Part shown: positions 1 to 10,485 of the stretch, piece after piece
How positions within the stretch are numbered: position 1 is the stretch's first letter
Layout: each line of letters opens with the position of its first letter
DNA from: Manihot esculenta
Lineage: Eukaryota; Streptophyta; Magnoliopsida; Malpighiales; Euphorbiaceae
Reading direction: 5' to 3'
DNA length: 64,000 nt
Assembly (NCBI RefSeq): GCF_001659605.2
Contig: NC_035171.2
Coordinates: forward strand, 3,664,325 to 3,728,324
Translations under genes and position numbers: made by a program
Notes under the pieces: generated by a model
Database searches by the model: none
Seen by the model: only the letters and a program-made list of their open reading frames with translations
What the model was told of the DNA's origin: nothing

Positions 1-2014
1 ATTGTCAAATGCCATCACAAATCTTGCTGGTATTTCAATCTCAAGTCCCTTGTGTATCTTCTAATAGTGTTCATGATCTGAAAGGGGTTTAGCTACAGAA
101 GGAAACAACATGGAGAATAAAAAAGATCATACAATTTTTTAATAATCTGACAAATTGAGATATTGAAATTTATATAGTTTCCAGAGCTTCCAATATTCTT
201 CTTCTTCTTCTTCACTCTTTTAAAGCAATAACTGGCGACATATGAATTTGTGATATGAATGTTGATTTTTCTGCATTTTCTTCTTCCTTCTGCGTGCAGC
301 TTCTGTATTTGGTGAACAGTGGCGTCTGGAGCCTATGTCACCAGAAAGGAAAGCAAGGTGGAGAAGAGAAATTGGTTGGCTTTTGTGTGTGACTGACTAC
401 ATTGTTGAATTTGTTGCCTCTCAGCAGAAATCCAAGGACGGTGTGGAAATGGAGGTAACACTATCCCTCTGATTTCATTTTTCCATTAAGAGCGTGTTTC
501 CTTATCACTCTCTTTCTCATCCGACCGTGGCGTTGTGTTTCTTTGATCTAACAGATCATGGTGACAAGACAGCGAAATGATCTTCACATGAGCATCCCGG
601 CGTTGCGAAAGCTTGACGCAATGCTTATAGTAAGAAAACAAGAGATTCCATACTCACAAATTAGTTTAAGTCTAGATATGAGCTTTGTTATATGTGGATC
701 ATGAGAGGTCTAACACATATCCTTTGAAATGGTTTTGTAAATTTCAGGGCTGTCTGGACAACTTCAAAGATCAAAATGAGTTCTATTATCTTTCAAGAGA
801 TGCCCCTGATTCTGAAAAAGGTGGCAGCAAGAGAAATGATAAATGGTGGCTACCTACTCCCAAAGTTCCTCCAAATGGTTTATCAGATGCGGCAAGAAAA
901 TTTCTGCAGTATCAGAAGGATTGTGTGAACCAGGTGCTGAAAGCAGCCATGGCAATAAATGCTAATGTTCTATCAGAAATGGAGATTCCTGAAAACTACA
1001 TTGAGTCTCTACCCAAGGTAAAAAAATAAAGGAATAGATCTTATTAAAAGTGACACACGAGTGCCTTTGACCAACTGATCACATTTTCATGTTGATGCTT
1101 TGGCAGAACGGGAGGGCAAGCCTCGGGGACTTGATTTATAGGAGTATCACAGTTGAATTTTTTGATCCTGACCAGTTTCTGTCCGCCATGGACTTAACAT
1201 CAGAGCATAAAATCCTAGACCTGAAAAACAGGATTGAGGCTTCTATAGTGATTTGGAAGAGAAAGATGAACCAGAAAGATGGGAAGTCTGGTTGGGGTTC
1301 TGCTATCAGTTTGGAGAAGAGAGAACTCTTCGAAGAGAGAGCAGAAACTATCTTGCTCATTCTCAAGCAACGGTTCCCTGGAATTCCTCAATCTTCACTA
1401 GATATTAGCAAAATTCAATACAACAAGGTAAGAACACATCTCGTTTCATCTTCAGCTCTCTTTCATTTCATGCTTGGAGTTTAAATGCTCACCTTGACTG
1501 GGATATAAAGATATGAATTTTACTATGACAGTCCCATATCTATTTGGCTAATACATTCTAGTTATGTTTATGAAACTGGAACTGGGAATTTCTTCTTGGC
1601 TAACAGGATATAGGGCAGGCAATTCTGGAAAGTTACTCAAGAATTCTAGAAAGCTTGGCCTACACAGTCCTCTCCAGAATTGAAGATGTTCTGTATGCTG
1701 ATTATGTCACTCGAAATCCATCATATGCCGGACAGAAGAGGAACCCTTTAACAGAGACACCTCAAGAAAGCACATCGCCGATGGACGAGACAGCTTCTGA
1801 GGGACCCAATTCAATGACACTGTCAGATTTCATGGGTTGGACTATGGAATCAAATGATAGTGATGCAAAGAATGAGGCAGATGAAATTCCAGATGAAGAA
1901 ATCGAAGGCTTAAATTTAAAGTTAACAGAAAAACTTGCTAGCATAGTAGCCATCAAGAAACCTTCTTATCTTGAGAACTTAGGAGGACAAAGAAGCCCTA
2001 CAGCTCGACATTGA
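1..2014 (+). CDS. RopGEF (PRONE-domain Rho-of-plants guanine exchange factor), 3' part
   Basis: Guanine nucleotide exchange factor for plant ROP GTPases, acting at the plasma membrane in polar growth and receptor-kinase signalling (family knowledge). Six exons are visible: 1-29 (its 5' end lies outside the window), 300-454, 555-629, 748-1017, 1107-1427 and 1607-2014. All junctions are GT-AG and keep frame. The tiny first piece reads LSNAITNLA and joins to SVFGEQWRLEPM, a hallmark of the PRONE catalytic domain. Further PRONE motifs follow: RWRREIGWLLCVTDYIVEF, LRKLDAMLIGCLDNF, KWWLPTPKVPPNGLS and DPDQFLSAMDL. The C-terminal tail after YADYV is acidic and low in complexity, contains the FMGW segment, and ends SPTARH before TGA at 2012. 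About 418 residues are visible. The N-terminal variable region and the start of PRONE lie upstream. Family is certain; which RopGEF paralogue it is cannot be said. Confidence 0.95.
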
Positions 2015-2610
2015 CAGCAACAATATGGAGATAACAACAAACACAAAAGAGAGATAGAGGAATGAAAGCCTAATATGGGAATATGAATTCTGTTGGATCC
2101 TTTTTATCAAAGATTTTCTTATTTTCATTTACATTCCTTCCTTTTGTAAATAGGAAGAAAGCATATAAGTATAAAAAAACTATTGTATATGAAGCATTTC
2201 ATACATTCTTTCTTTTGTACAAGAAATGCACATGTAGTATGTTAGACTCAAAGGTCATTTTTTTGTTGAGTTCCAAATGGAGATTCATTCTTTTTCTTGT
2301 ACAACTTGAATTTTCTCTCAACAAATTATAAATCTGCTAGAGTTACTATGCTTATCTAATCCTATACAATTCATCGATTACTGCTTGGAAGAAAACAGCT
2401 CATTTCAGTACACTGATATATTAAGAAAATGCAAAGGATTATCTAGTAACATGATCATACAGAAAGCATTTAAAACTCAAAGACATGCACCAAATAGCAC
2501 AAAAAGTGGAGATATACTTGAATTATTAACAGGGTCTTAGTTCAGTTCCTAAGTTTGCTTTAGACAGACTTACAATGTTAAAAGAAGATACATACAATGA
2601 AAATGCTAAG
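2015..2610. other. 3' UTRs between convergent RopGEF and psaH genes
   Basis: There is no coding signal here. The RopGEF gene and psaH point at each other, so this stretch should hold both 3' UTRs. It is AT-rich with several A-rich poly(A)-signal-like runs near 2170-2190. The ORF-like reading at 2083-2331 has low-complexity composition and no family resemblance. Confidence 0.6.
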
Positions 2611-3365
2611 TTAGATCTTCCCACGTGGCCCCAACTTCGGCGGAAGTTGAGGACCCTTCTTGATTGGTAGAATGTCACCAGAAGCTGTAGCACTCAGGTA
2701 AGCTAGGGTGGAGCCCCCTCCCAATATCAAGAACTTGAGTAACAATCCTCTCTTGGTGAATGGAGCTGCAAATGTCTCGAAAAACTTGCTCTGCAGTAAC
2801 ATTCACATACAGAAATTAGTTCCTTTAATTTGAAATGTTTGGCTAAATCATTTATGAACATTAACAAGATCAAATCATCTTAACCCACTAATCCAAAATT
2901 GCTGCTATTCACTACAAAAGAGAGTCGATTATCAATCAGAACATTGCTATTACCATCAAACTAAAATTCAATTTCTTTTTCCAAATTCAAGTTCATTAGA
3001 AGGGGAAGTGACCAGAAACCTGGAGAGGGTTGTATGGAGAAGGTGCATCTGAGCCGTACAAGTCCCACTGCCCAGTGGTATTGCCCAAATCTTCCAAATC
3101 AAAGTACACACTCTTATCGCCATACTTTGCTACCACAGCGCCACTCCTGATCAAAAACTATAACAAAATCAGACGCCAAATTAACCAAAGCCAAATCGAT
3201 TTAAGAATGCAAAATAGAATGAAATGGAATTTGGAACCTCATGTTTTTGGGTCTCAAGCTCTGGCGAGATGGCTTGACATGGAGCTTTGTTCCGGTGAGG
3301 GAGCTACCACCAAGGCCCTTGACGGTAGCAGGTTGCACAGAAGCAAAGGTTGCTAGAGATGCCAT
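2611..3365 (-). CDS. PSAH: Photosystem I reaction centre subunit VI (PsaH), chloroplastic
   Basis: Nuclear-encoded small PSI subunit of the thylakoid membrane. It lies at the PsaL/PsaO side of the complex and is needed for docking of mobile LHCII in state transitions (family knowledge). Three exons on the minus strand: 3365-3238, 3146-3020 and 2790-2611, in frame, giving 144 residues, the usual length. The start [11 protein letters not shown] opens a transit peptide rich in Ser, Lys and Arg over about 48 residues. The mature part contains [20 protein letters not shown], then [15 protein letters not shown], one hydrophobic segment ([11 protein letters not shown] onward), and the conserved end [10 protein letters not shown]. 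All splice sites are GT-AG. The gene looks intact. Nothing unusual except slightly variant residues ([12 protein letters not shown]) after the membrane segment. Confidence 0.97.
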
Positions 3366-3570
3366 TAACTTGGTTTGTTCGTACTTCCCAGGAAGCTCAA
3401 ATCTGTATCTGTGTTTCAGCAGGCAATGTAGTAGAAAGAGGAGTTGGGACTCGGGAGTCTTTTGATATTTTCTTTGGATATAAGCTGAACACGTGGCACA
3501 ATGAGATTCTTAAGAGAGATTTGGAGCGTCATTTATTTGGTGCCACGTGGAATATAGCTGGATAAGCCTA
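3366..3570 (-). promoter_or_regulatory. psaH upstream region with two G-boxes and an I-box
   Basis: Two CACGTG cores sit at 3490-3495 and 3544-3549. Both extend to a GCCACGTG-type G-box read on one strand or the other, 54 bp apart. A GATAAG I-box core lies at 3561-3566. TATA-like TATATCC on the minus strand lies near 3477-3484, about 110 bp before the ATG. G-box plus I-box is the usual light-responsive arrangement of photosynthesis genes. The motifs are seen; their function here is inferred. Confidence 0.55.
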
Positions 3571-4131
3571 TCCATTTTAAATCTTCCCACGAAATTGTAA
3601 GCATCAGACAAAATGTTGAAACTTGGATCCATACAAGATGGACTAAGTTGGAAATGAAATTAAATGGTCAGTCCATTAAACCCAAATTGATAATTGGATT
3701 TTTCATTGTAAACGTGAAAATTAATAAAAAAAATAATCAAATTAAATTTTTATAATTTTTTTTTGTTCTGAAAAGGTAGAAAAAAGAAGTCTATATGGAT
3801 TTTCTATATTTTAGATTAGAATTTAGAAATTTAGGATTTTACATTTTCTTCTCAGAATGGTGTTATTTCACCTAGCGAATTTAAACTTATTGCCTGATAA
3901 AAATTGGTAATTTATTATCAGAAAATTAAATGAGTAAATAAAAATAGTTGAACAAATTACTGAACAAATCAATGCACTTAGCGTTTTTATTATTTAAAGG
4001 TTTACCCTGTGAATCTAATGTTTCACTCGCAGGCATTGATGTGCGAGTGTGATCGGTGAAAGGGCACTACAGGTTCATTGCTAAAGCTTTATCCCGTAGG
4101 CTGCAACATCGATTGTCGTACCTTTTTCTCC
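3571..4131. other. Intergenic region, 5' flank of the PPR gene
   Basis: AT-rich and without coding signal. From about 3968 to the PPR start codon the sequence is closely matched upstream of the second PPR copy (28957-29097), apart from a gap of roughly 30 bases around 4000-4030 that is missing there. The duplication therefore included the proximal promoter and 5' UTR. Confidence 0.6.
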
Positions 4132-6591
4132 ATGAGATATGGCCATAGTCTCACCTTCTCCATTACCAACTTCTCAATTTTCACTTTCTTGGTAACTCGA
4201 TCCTTCTGCAGCAAGGCCAGGGCAAACCGTTACGCATCCCTCCTTCAATTATGTTGCCTTCAAAGTTCCATATCTTGTTCCTTCGACCGTGCTGTACATG
4301 CCCACATGATAGCTTCTGGGTTCAGGCCACGTGGCCACACCCTCAACCGTTTGATCAATATTTATTGCAAATCATCGAAACTCGCTTACGCCCGCCACCT
4401 GTTCGATGAAATTCCACAGCCCGACATTGTTGCAAGAACTACGTTGATCTCTGCGTACTCTGCCATTGGGGATTTAAAGCTTGCGAAAGAAATATTTAAT
4501 GGAACTCTGTTACTTATGCGAGACACTGTTTTCTACAACGCCATGATTACTGCCTACTCACACAATAATGATGGCCATGCGGCTATCGAATTATTTCGTG
4601 ACATGAGAAGAAATGACTTTAGCCCTGATAATTTTACCTTTACCAGTGTCATTGGTGCATTGGCGCTTGTGGCTGAAAATGAAAGGCATTGCCAGCAGCT
4701 GCATTGCGCGGTGGTGAAGTCAGGGACGGGTTTTGTTACTTCGGTGTTGAATGCGCTAATATCTGCTTATGTTAAGTGTGCATCCTCACCGTCTGTGTCA
4801 TCGTCGTCATTAATGGGCGCAGCTAGGAGATTGTTTGATGATATGGTCGAGAGAGATGAGTTGTCATGGACCACTATTATTACTGGGTACGTGAAGAATG
4901 ATGATCTTGACGCAGCAAGAGAATTTTTTGATGGGGGTGGGATGTGTGAGGAAATGGTGGTGGCGTGGAATGCGATGATTTCGGGCTACATGCATCGTGG
5001 TTTATATAAAGAAGCACTAGAGATGTTTAGGAAGATGTATTTATCAGGAATGCGTTTGGATGAATTTACATATACTAGTATTATTAGCGTTTGTGCGAAT
5101 GCTGGTTTCTTTCAGCTTGGTAAGGAATTGCATGCTTACATTTTAAAAACTGAGGTCAACCCTTCACCAGACTTTTCATTGCCCGTGAATAATGCATTGG
5201 TCACTTTATACTGGAGATGTGGTAGAGTTGATGAGGCCCGAGAAATATTTAATTATATGCCTGTGAAAGACCTTGTATCATGGAATGCACTTTTATCTGG
5301 CTATGTGAATGCTGGGCGGATAAATGAAGCTCAATCCTTTTTTAAGGAGATGCCTGAGAAAAACATATTGACGTGGACTGTAATGATATCGGGCTTAGCT
5401 CAAAATGGGTTTGCGGAAGAAGGTCTGAAGCTGTTCAATCAGATGAAAATATTAGGTTTTGAACCATGCGATTATGCATTTGCAGGAGCAATTACTTCTT
5501 GTGCTGTGCTTGGAACATTGGAGCATGGTCGACAGCTCCATGCTCAACTAATCAGGTTTGGGTTTGATTCAAGTCTTTCAGCGGGAAATGCACTCATAAC
5601 AATGTATGCAAGATGTGGTGTTGTTGAAGCTGCAGAGTCTTTGTTCCTTACTATGCATTGTGTTGATTCTGTATCATGGAATGCCATGATTGCAGCACTG
5701 GGGCAACATGGCCATGGCATTCAAGCAATTGAACTCTTTGAAGAGATGTTGGCCGAAGGCATATTGCCTGATCGGATATCCTTTCTTACAGTACTCTCTG
5801 CTTGTAGCCATGCAGGTTTAGTTGAAAAAGGTCACCATTATTTCAATTCAATGTATTCTGTTTATGGTATAACCCCGGGTGAAGATCATTATGCCCGTGT
5901 TATTGATTTGTTATGTAGAGCTGGAAAATTCACAGAAGCAAAGAGTGTGATGGAGTCGATGCCTTGTGAGCCTGGTGTTTCCATTTGGGAGGCTCTTCTT
6001 GCTGGCTCTCGGATACACGGGATCATGGATATCGGCATTAAAGCTGCTGAGCGGCTCTTTGAGCTGAAGCCTGAACATGATGGAACGTATGTGCAGTTGT
6101 CAAACATGTATGCTGTAGCAGGCAGATGGGTTGATGTGGCCAAGGTGCGGAAGTTAATGAGGGACCGCGGGGTGAAGAAGGAGCCTGGTTGTAGTTGGCT
6201 TGAGGTTGAAAGTATGGTCCATGTCTTCTTGGTTGATGATGCTGTGCACCCTGAAGTGCATGCAGTTTACAATTATCTTGATCAGCTGGACCAGGAAATG
6301 AGAAAACTAGGTTATGTTCCTGACACAAAGTTTGTGTTGCATGACATGGAATTTGACCAAAAAGAATATGCCTTGTCTACTCACAGCGAGAAGCTTGCAG
6401 TTGCTTTTGGGCTTATGAAACTTCCCCGTGGAGCCACTGTCAGGGTTTTCAAGAACCTTAGGATATGTGGCGATTGTCATAATGCTATCAAATATATGTC
6501 AAAGGTTGTGGGAAGGGAAATTGTTGTGAGAGATGGAAAGAGGTTTCATCACTTCAGGAATGGTGAATGCTCTTGTGGTAATTATTGGTAA
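4132..6591 (+). CDS. Pentatricopeptide repeat protein, PLS class with E and DYW domains
   Basis: RNA-binding organelle protein, probably a C-to-U RNA editing factor, resembling the At1g25360 type (inferred from overall layout). Single exon; ATG at 4132 gives 819 residues. The frame stays open upstream to a TTG at 4078, but the first ATG is at 4132. The N-terminus (MRYGHSLTFSITNF..RSFCSKARAN) is Ser/Arg-rich with few acids, fitting a mitochondrial or plastid presequence. PPR motifs run from about residue 40 to 600, with typical WNAMISGYM, TWTVMISGLAQNGF and VSWNAMIAALGQHGHG repeats. The PG box EPGCSW is near residue 684. The DYW deaminase-like domain has the zinc site HSEK, then CGDCH, then HHF..GECSC. 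The final tripeptide is NYW instead of DYW. A broken paralogue lies at 28957-31930. Confidence 0.95.
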   Translation: MRYGHSLTFSITNFSIFTFLVTRSFCSKARANRYASLLQLCCLQSSISCSFDRAVHAHMIASGFRPRGHTLNRLINIYCKSSKLAYARHLFDEIPQPDIVARTTLISAYSAIGDLKLAKEIFNGTLLLMRDTVFYNAMITAYSHNNDGHAAIELFRDMRRNDFSPDNFTFTSVIGALALVAENERHCQQLHCAVVKSGTGFVTSVLNALISAYVKCASSPSVSSSSLMGAARRLFDDMVERDELSWTTIITGYVKNDDLDAAREFFDGGGMCEEMVVAWNAMISGYMHRGLYKEALEMFRKMYLSGMRLDEFTYTSIISVCANAGFFQLGKELHAYILKTEVNPSPDFSLPVNNALVTLYWRCGRVDEAREIFNYMPVKDLVSWNALLSGYVNAGRINEAQSFFKEMPEKNILTWTVMISGLAQNGFAEEGLKLFNQMKILGFEPCDYAFAGAITSCAVLGTLEHGRQLHAQLIRFGFDSSLSAGNALITMYARCGVVEAAESLFLTMHCVDSVSWNAMIAALGQHGHGIQAIELFEEMLAEGILPDRISFLTVLSACSHAGLVEKGHHYFNSMYSVYGITPGEDHYARVIDLLCRAGKFTEAKSVMESMPCEPGVSIWEALLAGSRIHGIMDIGIKAAERLFELKPEHDGTYVQLSNMYAVAGRWVDVAKVRKLMRDRGVKKEPGCSWLEVESMVHVFLVDDAVHPEVHAVYNYLDQLDQEMRKLGYVPDTKFVLHDMEFDQKEYALSTHSEKLAVAFGLMKLPRGATVRVFKNLRICGDCHNAIKYMSKVVGREIVVRDGKRFHHFRNGECSCGNYW

Positions 6592-6832
6592 ACAGTTTCT
6601 AATAAAATATGAGATAGTTAAGGTTCAAATTGGCTTTTGATGGAATTCTGAAGTACAGCCTTTCCTTCAACTGTATTTCAAAAGTTACAGGGGGAATTTT
6701 TGTGAGATATAGGTTTCGTCACTTCAGGGAAGGCAAATTGCAATTCTTGGTAACAGCTTTCTGTTAAAATCTGAGACTGTTAGGACTCAAAGCAGAAATT
6801 TGTTTGGCTTTTGGTGGAAATTGCTAAATGCA
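6510..6832 (+). repeat. Degraded tandem duplication of the PPR gene's 3' end
   Basis: The last bases of the PPR gene and its early 3' UTR (about 6510-6645) are repeated at about 6690-6832. Shared landmarks are TTGTGAGA, AGGTTTC.TCACTTCAGG, TTGGTAA, CAG.TTTCT, GAGA.TGTTA and TTTGGCTTTTG.TGGA. The second copy is diverged and has lost the CSCG codons. The stop of the real gene lies in the first copy. Confidence 0.7.
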
Positions 6833-7239
6833 ATCTTGCTAGTTGTCATCAAGTATACAACTAAGGTCCTTTTTCTCCCTATCCATTTATTTTCAGAGTT
6901 TCCTTCAATATAAAAAGTAGAAGCTCAAGAAGAAGTAACTTAACATACCATCTGCAATATGATGATTAATTTTATCCAATACCTACTTGACATTTTGGCA
7001 TTGTAACTGAAGGGAAGCTTAGCACTGCTTGGTGTTAAAGTTTTTTTCTCAAGTAATGCATTGCAAGCATCATTTCTACCCATTGCAACGATTGCATAAC
7101 TTGTAGCTTTGGTGACTCGGGAGTAAGAAAGCTCTTTGTCATTGCAGAAAGCATGAGAACTATCAGAAAAAGTTTTTGGATTACCAATTCCAGAAAAACG
7201 CCTCTTATGGATTTGATTTGTGCCCTATTTTCGTAACTA
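6833..7239. other. Intergenic, no clear content
   Basis: No supported gene. Parts of 7040-7230 might be remains of earlier exons of the subtilase pseudogene that begins at 7240, but I could not match them to family motifs. Confidence 0.4.
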
Positions 7240-7814
7240 GGATTGCAGTCTTCAAAGCTTGCTAATGAGATGGTTGCTTTGACCCTGCTCCTCCATCTTG
7301 AAGGCTATAGATGATGCAGTTAAGGATGGAGTTATAATTTCCATTTCTATTGGGATGAGTTTAATTTTTCAGTTTGATTATCGTAATGACCCATAGCAAT
7401 TGGTGCATTTAATGCACAGTGAATGGGTATCTTGGTATCTATTCGGACGGAAATGATGGACCTGACCGTTACACTATATCAACTCTGCTTTGTGGGCTTT
7501 TACTGTTGCAGCTTCTAATATTGACAGAGATTTCCAATCTGCTGTCTTTTGTGGAATGGGAACTCCAAGTAAGATATTCGTTTGATTGAATTCATGAATT
7601 AAACCTTTTTTATTGTAAATTTCCGTTGCATATAAAGCCCAGAGGGCCAGAGTGCATATTTGCTAGACCATAATGAGGTGAATATATTTATTACAAGCAG
7701 CTAATTTTTTATTAAATATGCACATAGATAGATTTTTCAGTCTAAATATTGATTAGTAGTCTAATAATTTGATATCATCTATCTATATAGGGAACAAGTT
7801 GTCTTATTATTATT

Positions 7815-8185
7815 AGGGAAAATTACAACTTAGTCCCTATAGTATAGCAAAACTCACTAGCTGGTCTCTTTATTTTGAAAAATGTATTAAAATATTTGTA
7901 ACGTTTTAAAAAGTGTACTAATTAATCCCTCCATTAATTTTAGCCGTTAAGTATTTTACTGTTTAGTACCTACAATTTTCAAAAATTCATTAGTTAGTCC
8001 CTCATTTTTTAAAAATTCTCCTAATTGATCCCTCCATATCAAGAGTATTTTAGATTTTTTTATAATATTTAACGGCTAAAATTAACGGATGTACTAATTA
8101 GTAGACTTTTTAAAACGTCAAGGACATTTTAATGTATTTTTCAAAACAAAGGACCAACTAATAGGGATTAAATAATTAATTTTGG
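7815..8185. mobile_element. Palindromic (foldback) MITE
   Basis: The two halves are inverted copies. The left begins GGGAAAATTACAACTTAGTC and runs to TTTTAGCCGTTAA. The right, read in reverse, has the same order: TAATCCCTATTAGTTGGTCC, TTTTGAAAAATACATTAAAATG, GACGTTTTAAAAAGT, TTAATTTTAGCCGTTAA. Related, more decayed copies lie at about 12470-12785 and 40305-40660. No coding capacity. The superfamily is unknown. Confidence 0.75.
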
Positions 8186-8287
8186 AGAGGTTGCTGCTAC
8201 GTTTTGAGAAGCAAGGTATCTTGTTTTTCCTATTTTGTTACTTGTTGAACTGACTAAATTGAATTTGCACCATCTATGCACTAGTAC

Positions 8288-8992
8288 TAGGGGTGTAATC
8301 GAACCGAGCCGAGTTGAGTTTTGATAAGCTCAGACTGGATTACAAAATAAATTTAAAAGCTTTGATTCGAGTTCGAGCTCGATTCGTAATAAACTCGTTT
8401 ATCACATTAACGAGCCAACTCAAACTTCACTCAAAAAACTCAAATTTGAACTCATTTAGACTCGAATTTGAATTCGATTATATTATAAACAAGCTTAATA
8501 TAATTCAAATTCATTTAAATTATAAACAAATTTAAATTAAAAATAAAATTTAAATTATAAGATTATTAAGAGACTTTTAAATTAAATTTTTTTATTTAAT
8601 TGAAATCTCTCAAACTCAAAACTAATGAAAAAGAATGTAGAAGAGATGTCCTTTTATAGAGAAGCCACGATCCTCCGTATCCCTTCAACTTTCGTTGTGG
8701 GATTAGTGTTGGGAACGAGTCTACTCATGAGGTTGTTCGCGAACCTGCTCACGAGCACAAGCTTGTTCGCGAGCCTGTTCATAAGTCAACTCGCGAGTTT
8801 GTTCATAAACTTGAAAACGAGCCGAGCTCACGAGCCTAAACGAGTCAAATAACTAAGATCAAGCTCGACTTATTTATTAAACGAGTCTCAAAAGTGAGCT
8901 CGAGTTTGGCTCGTTTAGAAAACGAACTGAGCCCGATCGAATTATTATCGAGTCGAGTCTCGAATAACTCACGAACAGTTTGGTTCGTTTTA
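8288..8992. mobile_element. Non-autonomous hAT-type element with 8-bp target duplication
   Basis: A 705-bp unit flanked by a perfect 8-bp direct repeat ACTAGTAC (8280-8287 and 8993-9000). The ends are short inverted repeats, TAGGGGTGTAATCGAACC at the left against TAAAACGAACC read inward from the right. The interior is full of CGAGCTCG, GAGCCGAG and TTCGCGAG type motifs in both directions, typical of a common plant MITE group. An 8-bp target duplication fits the hAT superfamily. It sits inside the interrupted subtilase pseudogene. There is no transposase. Confidence 0.85.
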
Positions 8993-10485
8993 ACTAGTAC
9001 CAAAATATAACAATTTATCCATGTGGGCCTACTCTTCTTTGGTAAATCCTTAGACACTAAATTGGAGAAATTCTCATCCAGGAGCATTAAATAAAAGTTG
9101 CTGGCAAGATTGTGGTTTGCATATATAATGTTTTTAGTATTCCTAGGTAAATTAAGAAATTAGTTGGAGAAGATGACAGAGCCAAAGGGTTGAGTTTGAT
9201 CAATGAGGATGAGAAATATGTCCATTGATTCTGGTGGTTTTCCCATTCGCAGAAGCTGGGAATATTGCAGGAGATCAGCTCCTTCAGTACATCAAATCTA
9301 CTTAGAAAGCCTTATCATCAATGATCATTACTTTCCTTTCTTGCTTTCAGATCTTTCCTTCAACTACAGATTTCCAAATTAACCATGAGCAAACACTTCT
9401 TAAATGGTCTGAATCATTGATGCTTACTTTTCACTGTGTTCACAGAAATCCAACTGCAAAAATCCTTCCAGCGGCTGATGTTCTACCGTATAAACCAGCA
9501 TCAGTTGTTGCGTGGTTCTCTTCCAGGGGCCTGGTTAGCTTACAAGAAAACATTCTGAAGGTTATTCTCGGTTCATAAACGTTCAACTTTACATGAATAG
9601 GATAAGTGGACTATGCAGTTGATGGCTTTGCATTTAGTTGCCATTTTAGCTGCCATGATTTCTAAAATGAAGCAGGAAGTATTCTACTGGGACATCAACG
9701 GTTGGCCCCCATGCAACAGGTGCCATTGCATTCATAAACTCTATTCACCGTTTATGGAGATCTTCCATGATCAAATGTGCAGTGCAATAGTGGATAAATC
9801 TTTCAAGGTTGAAATATCTTCAAGAGTTATTCAATGCATACAGTTTCCCGTTCTTACATTCATACAGTCATTGCAGCAGATGTATTTAATAATTTTGCAG
9901 AAAAAGTGCAAACTTTGATATTTTGTCTTTCTTTCTGCCAACCTTCTATAACTACTTGGGAACCCTTTACATGCAGCTCATATTGAAATTCAAGTCCACA
10001 TGAGATGGGAGTTGGAGAAATAAACCCACTCAAAGCTCTTACTCCTGGATTAGTTTTTGAAATAACGACAGAATATCATCTTCAATTGTGTGTTATTTTG
10101 GGTACTCTCATAACATAAGATCCATGCAAAAAACAAACTTTTCAACTGTCGAAGAATCAGCTTCGACAAATTCATCTCCAACATTAATTACCCATCAATA
10201 TCTATTAGCAAGCTTGACAGACATCAAGTTGCCCAGACGTTAAAAAGAATTGTAACATATGTGGGAACTCCAAATGCTACATGCATAGAGTGCAAGCCCC
10301 GGAGGCTCTAGTGGTGAAGGTTCTACAAGAGAAGCTTATTTTCAAGGAGGCGTCATCAAGATTGTCTTCAAGGTCTCCTTTAATGGCAAGATGGCTCCAA
10401 GAGGATACAACTTTAGGTCTGTGATGGATTGGTGGTAGACATTCTCATTCTGTTACGTCTAGTATCCATAGTAAATGTTGAATAG

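Larger units (their letters stand above)
7240..10485 (+). pseudogene. Subtilisin-like serine protease (subtilase) pseudogene
   Basis: Remains of a secreted plant subtilase, in family order but with stops and frameshifts. 7240-7370 reads RIAVFKAC, then a stop where Trp is expected, then DDAVKDG and ISISIG. 7377-7570 gives DYRNDPIAIGAF, then fragments of GNDGP and an AASNIDRDFQS-like segment in shifted frames. After an insertion, 9090-9303 reads VAGKIVVCI, NEDEKYV and EAGNIAGDQLLQYI. An intron follows, and 9446-9580 reads NPTAKILPAADVLPYKP and AWFSSRG. The catalytic-serine motif GTSMxCPH is now GTSTVGPH near 9690, followed by ATGAIAFINSIHRLW. The C-terminal fibronectin-like part lies at 10030-10485 (NINYPSISIS, FKVSFNGKMAPRGYNF, then VNVE and a TAG stop). 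SBT5/CRSP-like is my best guess. The gene is clearly dead. Confidence 0.85.

Noticed and set aside
4078..4131. Extra 18 codons before the PPR start
   Set aside because: The longer frame begins with TTG, not ATG; the first in-frame ATG is at 4132, and the paralogue has the matching ATG at 29098.
5889..6328. Minus-strand frames inside the PPR gene
   Set aside because: Antisense shadows of the PPR coding sequence; the paralogue shows the same shadow at 31608-31862.
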